The translations under genes and the position numbers were made by a program. A stretch of 38,618 nucleotides of DNA from Ectocarpus siliculosus. Its lineage: Eukaryota; Sar; Phaeophyceae; Ectocarpales; Ectocarpaceae. The notes below the pieces were generated by a model, which had not been told where the DNA came from, did not search any database, and saw only the letters and a program-made list of their open reading frames with translations. The DNA is taken from assembly GCA_000310025.1 (NCBI GenBank), contig FN649726.1:3048967-3087584 (forward strand). The letters are read 5' to 3'. Of the stretch, positions 33,003 through 38,618 are shown in pieces; position 1 is the stretch's first letter; every line of letters starts with the position of its first letter.

Positions 33003-33680
33003 CTGGCGTGCAGCTCAAGCTACAGTGGCAGCGACAAGCAGCGCCCTTTCTCTCTTCTCTGTCGGCCTTGTGCTGCTAACCCGTCCCTGGCTGCCTGGTT
33101 CATGTGTATGTGAGGACAGCAGAGGAGGCTCGACGGACCGGAGTACAAGGGGTGACCGCATTACTGCAGTCCAGTGAAACACGGAGCCCCAGACCGAGGA
33201 GAGAGGACGGACCACACCCGAGGACCCCGGTTTACCAATTGTTCTTTGAATTTCAATTTTTTCAGACTATTTTGTTGATTGATGTGAAGGACGCACATAT
33301 CTGGTCTGCCTGTGCGACAAGGAGTGGCGTGGGACACGGAAGGGAGTTACGGCACAACGGAGTCGCCGCGCTCTTGCTCTGAGGGAGGCATCCAGCCACG
33401 ACCAAGGGAACGCATCCAGGTACTCCGAGGTGGGGTGAAGGTTTTGAGTACTGCTGCATGCAGCTGCCTCTGCGAAAAGGCTCGGCTGGACGGATCCTTG
33501 GAGTACGTTTTACTTCGTGACCCCATTCGCAAACATTGCTCGCCTCTCATTTGCCGCGCTTTCTCTCTCTCGTGCCGTTCCATGCGTGACTCTGCCTCCC
33601 GGCAGGCAAGATAAGTGCCCACCCTGATCCAGCACAACCAGCCGCCGCCGTCGCGAGGGGCAGCACGACAACGAGAAGAT
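33003..33680. promoter_or_regulatory. Shared divergent intergenic region between carrier and PH-like gene
   Basis: These 678 bp lie between two outward-facing start codons and should contain both promoters. No TATA box or other element was identified with confidence. The role is inferred from orientation. Confidence 0.35.
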
Positions 33681-36600
33681 ATGTTCTCTTTCCTCAACCT
33701 TCAGAATTTTAACTTCGATTTTGTCGGAGACTCGATCCCCAACAGCGGGCGCACCGGCAAGAAGAAGACCAGCAGCAGCAATGGTAAGAGAGAGTCTGGC
33801 AAGCAGCTCTGGCTCTGGGAGTCGCACGGGTCCTCCTCCTCCTCGCCGACGGCCAACAGCACGGCCAACATGACCCCGAGGACCGAGCCCGTCGTCACCC
33901 CGCCGCCGAAGAGGGCGCCGTTGGATTGCCCCGCGGCTCGCCGCCCGGAGACGGAGAGGGCCAAGCGGCGCTCCTTGTCGCAGCAGAGCGCGGTGCGCAA
34001 CAACACCAACGAACACCGGCGCTCGTCCGTGTTCTTCAGGCTCCCGGACCTCGACAAGATCCTCAAGGGCGACAACGCCAACAGCAGCAGCTCAGCAGAG
34101 GCCGCCGCCGCCGGCAGGAAGAAGGATGGGCGCCGCGCCAGCAGAAGCGCCAACGGTGGCAAGGGTCACCACCAAGGCATGGGCGGCGACGGCGGGGACT
34201 TCGGGCACAGCCTCGCGGCCAAGCTCAGCCGGCCCGTTTCGGGCCGCAGGCGCGGCCGTCGGGCTTCCGTTGCGCCCGGCGGTTCCTCGCCCGGGCGTAC
34301 GAGAGCGGATCGCTTAGCAGCAGCGGAAGAGGAAGCAAGGAACGCCGCGGCGGCGGCGGCGGAGAAGTCAACGTGCGTGTTGGATGATGAAGAGTCTCAA
34401 GAAGGTTCGGCTGGTACCGCGCCTGCGGCTGCTGCGGCGGGGGGAGACGAAGGACCACCGTTCTTCGAATCGAAACGCGACAGCTTGCTGCTGACCGTTG
34501 GGGAGGAGGAGGAGGTGCTGGCGCCGGCTGCTGCAGCAGCAGCCGAAGGTGATGCTTTGCAGCAGCAGCAGCAGCAACAGGATGGTCGCTCGAGGGATCA
34601 AAAGCGGCCGTCCCCAAGATCTTCGCCGAGAGCTCTCAGCGCCGGCCACAGGTATTCGGATGATGTTTAGATTTTATGCATTCTATTATTCTATTCCACA
34701 AGTATGTGTCTCTCTGTTTTTTTTTTTTTATATGCGTCATATACTAGTAAATAGTCTAGCGTAGTCCCCCTGTCCGATGTTCGAGATCTTTCGTTTCTAC
34801 GAGCATGATGTATTGCGCATTTACACTTACGTCACCTCTCGGAATCTTGAATCTTGAAAGCGTACGATGGATGGATGCATGCATGCATGCACCCCCACTT
34901 ACTCGCCTATTGTGTACTGCTTATCTGCTTCAATTGGCCGTTGTTCCTTTCGTTGGTGATGGAGCTGACCTGCTGCAGTTGCAGTTTTGCGCTTTGGCTT
35001 TCTTCAAGATCGTTGGCCTGTACCTGTACATACCCACCCCATCAATGTTCGATTCCTTCGGAACAAAGATTTTTTTTTCAAATTTCAAACTTGCGTCTTC
35101 CCCGATGCTGGGTGACCGACCGACCTTGTCGTCCTCGCGTGCATGCACGCATGCATGTTGCATAACCTGTGAGAAAACGTCAAATTTGAGCGGACCTGTG
35201 CAGAACTGCTGCTGTGTACTGGACTTTGGTGTCGTGGCTCAGGGCTGTTGTTGCTGTAGGTGCAAGCAATACTAGCTATGCATACCATCAACAGGAAAAA
35301 TACCATCCACAGGAGTGAGTGTCGGTTGCACGCCTGCCTCTGACCAAGATTTTGCATGTGAAATCCCGTCGGCAAGAATCAAATGTTGTACAACCGGTCG
35401 TTGTTGCCTCGTCATGGACGAGTGGATGGATGATGGACCGGCCTTCCCCAACGTTCGAGATCGCGCTTTCATGTGTTCCATGCACATGATGTGCACAATA
35501 TCGAGCACGTATCTACTTGTTCATGCTTTTGTGTGAAGAATTGGTTCTTGCTTGAAAGAGGACGGCTGAACCCTAACCAGTCATTCTGGCGTAAGGCTCG
35601 CGCCTCGGACAAAAGTTCTTTTCGTGTGACCCTCCTGGATCGGAGATTTCGGTTACATCAGAGGCGATGGTGACATTTTCGATTTTCGACCTGGGGTAGG
35701 GTTGTTGATCCACCACCCCGCGGTGCTCGTCTTCACGTCGCTCCAGCTCCTCGGATAGGTAGCTCTTTCAGCTGAAGCCATGTAGCAACAACCGAAAGGA
35801 GCTTGACGAGAAGCTGGAGCAGCATCAAGACAGGCGCCGCGTAATCGGTGGATCAAAAATTAAATCCCAGATCAACGACCCAGGCCGCAAGGGTACAGCA
35901 GTACCAGTGGTAGTTGGTTTAACTTGGAGCGGTGTCAGTCAGCCTTCTGTCTTCTACATATGTACTCCTCCCACGATACCCAAGAGTCCGATACACAACA
36001 TGACCACCAAACCGTCTCGCGAGGTTGCTGCACAACAACCCAGCAGCGGAAAATGTGAATGCTGCTGTTAATACGCGAGCATCAGTAGAAACACGGGCGA
36101 AGCATAACGCGCTTTTGACCCCCATGCGGAGCTAGCTTTTCCTGAACGCTGTCTCTCTGTCTACGGATGATGGAGATGATTTCCATGATGTTTCTGGAAG
36201 GAAACTATGAGAACATTTGTGGTCGAGAAGAACACGCTGCTATTTATACAACATGATTCTTCCCTCGAAGAGTACAAACAAACCCTTACGCTACGCTACG
36301 ACCGTCGTCCTGAAGAGAGATTCCCTTCTGCTACACAACACAACGTTTCGATATTTCCCAACAATTGACTGAAACCACTAGTATGTAATTCTCTGGTAGC
36401 ATGCATTCCCTACTAACCCCGCCCCCCCAACCCCCCCCCCCCCCCCCAAACAAAAAAACGTTCTGAAGGCGCGAGTCCTGCCGCGACGGTCGAGTCATCA
36501 GCCGCACGCCCAAGGGCCTCTCCGCCGCGCGCCTGCTCGAAGACGCCCAGGACGTGGCCCGCATCCGCAGCCAGGCCGGCCTCCGCTCCAAGATGGAGGG

Positions 36601-37692
36601 GTTTTGTTGGATCGCGAGCAACTGGTGCGTGGGCGCCCTTAAGGGGTTCTTCAGCGCCAAGAGTTTCCTGTTCTTGTGCGACAACTTTTTTTGGGCCGAG
36701 TTGCGGAAAGCCGACCGCCGTTGCAGCATCGCGGCGGGCAGCTTTTTGAGCGGGGGGGGGGGGCAAGGCGGCACTACTCGCAAGCAAGGTACGTGTAGGG
36801 AAGAGGATTTCGGGGGGGGGCGGGCGTACTCATGTTGTTGCATGGCATGCCTTTTGAGCGGTGGTAGACCATACCCACGGGGAGGGGGGGGAGGGGTTAC
36901 GAAGAATCTGGTGCGTTGTGGGGGTGTTGGTTGTTTCTGGGGTGGAACTGATCCAGCCAGCGTGGGCGGGGGCAATACACGCTTTGGATGCCTGCGTGTA
37001 GTATGATGCTGCACTCACGCTTGAACATTTGCTTTCGGTTCCGCCTAGGAAATTCTGCCCCCCTTGCTGAAAGGTCCCATGCCTCTCGTCTAGGCGTGTA
37101 TCTGGTACATTCAATAGCCTACCAGCTTTGCATCGTAATATTTACTCGCGAGGAGCTTGCGGCAAGCACACTGCCTTCGAAGTCTCTCGAAACATTGAAC
37201 AAAAAGAGCAGCAGCGAAGCGTTGGGTTTGTATTCGTGGAAGTCCCCTCTTTAGAAGCTTGCTTTTCCTAAGGCAAAGTTTCTTGGAGTTGCCGGGAGAG
37301 TGGCTACGTCTGTCACCCCTCAAGCACCTCATCTTGCCACGCACAAATGAATCCAACGCTGGCATGGCACATTTATGTTTGTTTTCTCCGACGGCTCACT
37401 CACCCCTCCCCCCCCCCCCCCCTCCGCTCTCCCTTCACGTTCGAACCCAAAAAAACACCCCCATAAATACACAGCGGCCGGCTTCATGCCACTCATCGCC
37501 TTGGAAGGAGCCGCCATCCAGCACTGCGAGGTGGCTAACTCCAACAACGGGTGGATCATTGAGGTGGTCAACCCGAGCGAAAACGTTACCCTCTGGCTCG
37601 ATCCGGAGAACGCGACGGCCCTCCTGAGGTGGGGCTCCGTGCTGTGCCAGGCCCTCCAGACGGAGAGATACGACGGGGAAGAGGACGAGTAA
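33681..37692 (+). CDS. Disordered protein with C-terminal PH-like domain (502 aa)
   Basis: Exons: 33681-34651 (ends CACAG before GTATTC), 36469-36788 and 37475-37692. Phases 2 and 1 match exactly and the total is 1509 nt. An in-frame TAA lies at 33612. Residues 1-323 are low complexity: Ser-, Arg-, Ala-rich, with a Q7 run (294-300), acidic E-runs and basophilic-kinase-like RRxS sites at S116, S154 and S196. A conserved-looking segment follows (GRVISRTPKGLSAARLLEDAQDVARIRSQAG, 331-360). Residues 366-491 resemble a pleckstrin-homology fold: MEGF start, KSFLFLCDNFFWAEL strands, FMPLIALEGAAIQHCEV, GWIIEVVNPSENVTLWLD, then a C-terminal helix with the characteristic Trp (W483, LLRWGSVLCQAL). PH domains bind phosphoinositides or proteins, so a membrane-linked adaptor is plausible. 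Exon 1 alone would also read to a stop at 34670, so a separate one-exon gene is the main alternative. A G10 run in exon 2 could hide an indel. Confidence 0.62.
35705..35856. repeat. Long imperfect intronic hairpin, about 65-bp arms
   Basis: The left arm 35705-35770 (TTGATCCACC...GCTCCAGCTCCTCG...AGCTCTTTC) pairs with the right arm 35794-35856, which reads GAAAGGAGCTTGACGAG...GCTGGAGC...GGTGGATCAA. The loop is about 23 nt. The arms carry scattered mismatches. The structure sits in the 1.8-kb first intron of the PH-like gene. Confidence 0.75.
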
Positions 37693-37804
37693 CAAGAGTG
37701 GGGTGGTCGGTCAGTCAGGGAACAGACAGATGGGTGCCGTGTCCGGCGGGGGAGGGACGAGCGTCGGTCGAAATAGGGGAGGCCGAAATAACCGGTCGGT
37801 AGAG

Positions 37805-38062
37805 GACATGAGCAAGGAAGGAGGCTTTTTTCAAGTGGGGCGAAGAGGCAGAAAGGACCGGTCATGGTAGTGGACAACAGCACGGAGAGGAGGTTTGTGT
37901 CGAGGGGGGGGGGAGACGCAGCAAGTACGGGACGGGAGAGGACAAGGGCAAGGAAGGAGGCTTTCTGTCGAGTGGGGGAGGGAGAAGCGGTACGTCATAA
38001 GACAACGGCGACGAGAGGAGGCTTTTTTTGTCGAGGGCGGGGAGAGGCAGAAATTGGACTGC
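37805..38062 (+). repeat. Four-copy minisatellite, 60-68 bp unit, 3' of PH-like gene
   Basis: Diverged copies start at about 37805, 37873, 37941 and 38001. Each has GACAA/ATG.GCA.GGA then (A)GGAGGCTTT, TGTCGAGTGGGG or similar, and GAGAGGCAGAAA or similar. The array begins 113 bp after the stop codon, so it probably lies in or next to the 3' UTR. Strong purine bias (G/A) is on the plus strand. Confidence 0.75.
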
Positions 38063-38618
38063 CTGGTCCACGTACACGGCGGGAGGAAGTATATATAGAG
38101 TACTGTGGGTTTCGTACAGATCGCTTTCTCCAGTCTCAACAAGTGTTTTTTTTAGGACTCAAACCATCTTTTTATGGGTGTAGTTTTTTGGGGCGTAGAG
38201 GACTGCTGTGTTAAGCTGCAAATGCTTCCGGGGACATGAAGACCAAGTTGGCTCGTTCTCCGTTATCATTTCATAACCCGCCCCTCTTTTGAAACATTCT
38301 TCCGGGGGCATGGACGGAAGGGGCGGCAATCCTCTCTTGGTTGTCGTTCTTTAGTTTGTGGATTTTTCTGGTTAGTGTTACAATACGGCGTAGAATAAGT
38401 TGAGTAGTAAGTTTCAGGGAAACTCTCTCCTCTGTGTTTTTTGCATGTCATGATTATTGTGTGGTGTTACAATTTTTCAATGTGTTCGGTCGGTCAACCA
38501 GCTAGGAACGAGCCTACTACCCCTTGAGGGGGGAGTGCTGTTGCTATTGCTGTTCTTGTCCAATTTTCATGGGGTATGAGGTATGGGGTTGGCGGTGTGC
38601 TCCCAGAACTGCGGTGTG
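38063..38618. other. Terminal region, no gene recognised
   Basis: No coding segment, RNA gene or clear repeat was recognised between the minisatellite and the right edge. Short open frames here have no family resemblance. Confidence 0.5.

Noticed and set aside
35042-35056. GTTCGATTCC as a tRNA B box
   Set aside because: No A box, no acceptor stem pairing and no cloverleaf could be drawn around it.
1-38618. CRISPR arrays, operons or bacterial insertion sequences
   Set aside because: No regularly spaced direct repeats with unique spacers and no transposase-like frame; all supported genes have spliceosomal introns or eukaryotic family membership.

Overview
The window is eukaryotic nuclear DNA, most likely from a brown alga such as Ectocarpus or a close stramenopile relative. 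That assignment is inferred, not proven. The evidence is: genes cut into short exons by long introns with GT..AG borders and pyrimidine-rich acceptors, moderately high GC, many G/C homopolymer runs, poly-Gly/Ala/Gln tracts in proteins, and N-termini that look like signal peptides on proteins normally lacking them, as expected where a secondary plastid lies inside the ER system. There is one assembly gap, 11869-12152.

Six protein genes could be built by joining exons whose reading phases agree. (1) 52-5689, minus: an SLC35D-type nucleotide-sugar transporter, running off the left edge. (2) 6634-17835, plus: a 989-residue protein with an EF-hand-like segment, an SH2 domain, about eight TPR-like exons and a Gly/Tyr-rich repeat tail. 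(3) 19907-24110, plus: a divergent 20S proteasome alpha-5-like subunit with a signal-peptide-like first exon and a Gly/Ser-rich insertion near its end. (4) 24934-27951, plus: a secreted class 3 lipase with a complete Ser-Asp-His triad. (5) 31998-33002, minus, one exon: an SLC25 carrier closest to S-adenosylmethionine carriers, also with a signal-peptide-like N-terminus. (6) 33681-37692, plus: a long disordered region followed by a PH-like domain.

Genes 1 and 2 are divergent across 944 bp, and genes 5 and 6 across 678 bp. Genes 2, 3 and 4 run head to tail. The 27952-31997 interval holds no recognisable gene but several repeats and hairpins. A palindromic element with terminal inverted repeats sits in intron 1 of gene 1, long hairpins sit in introns of genes 2 and 6, and a four-copy minisatellite follows gene 6.

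The genes do not form a pathway. The two strongest leads are the SH2 protein, a phosphotyrosine-reader architecture unusual outside animals and amoebae, and the signal-peptide-bearing proteasome alpha-5 paralogue, which could belong to the periplastid compartment (the remnant cytoplasm of the algal endosymbiont). All exon borders are read by eye from splice sites, phase and remembered family consensus. No alignment or transcript data were available.
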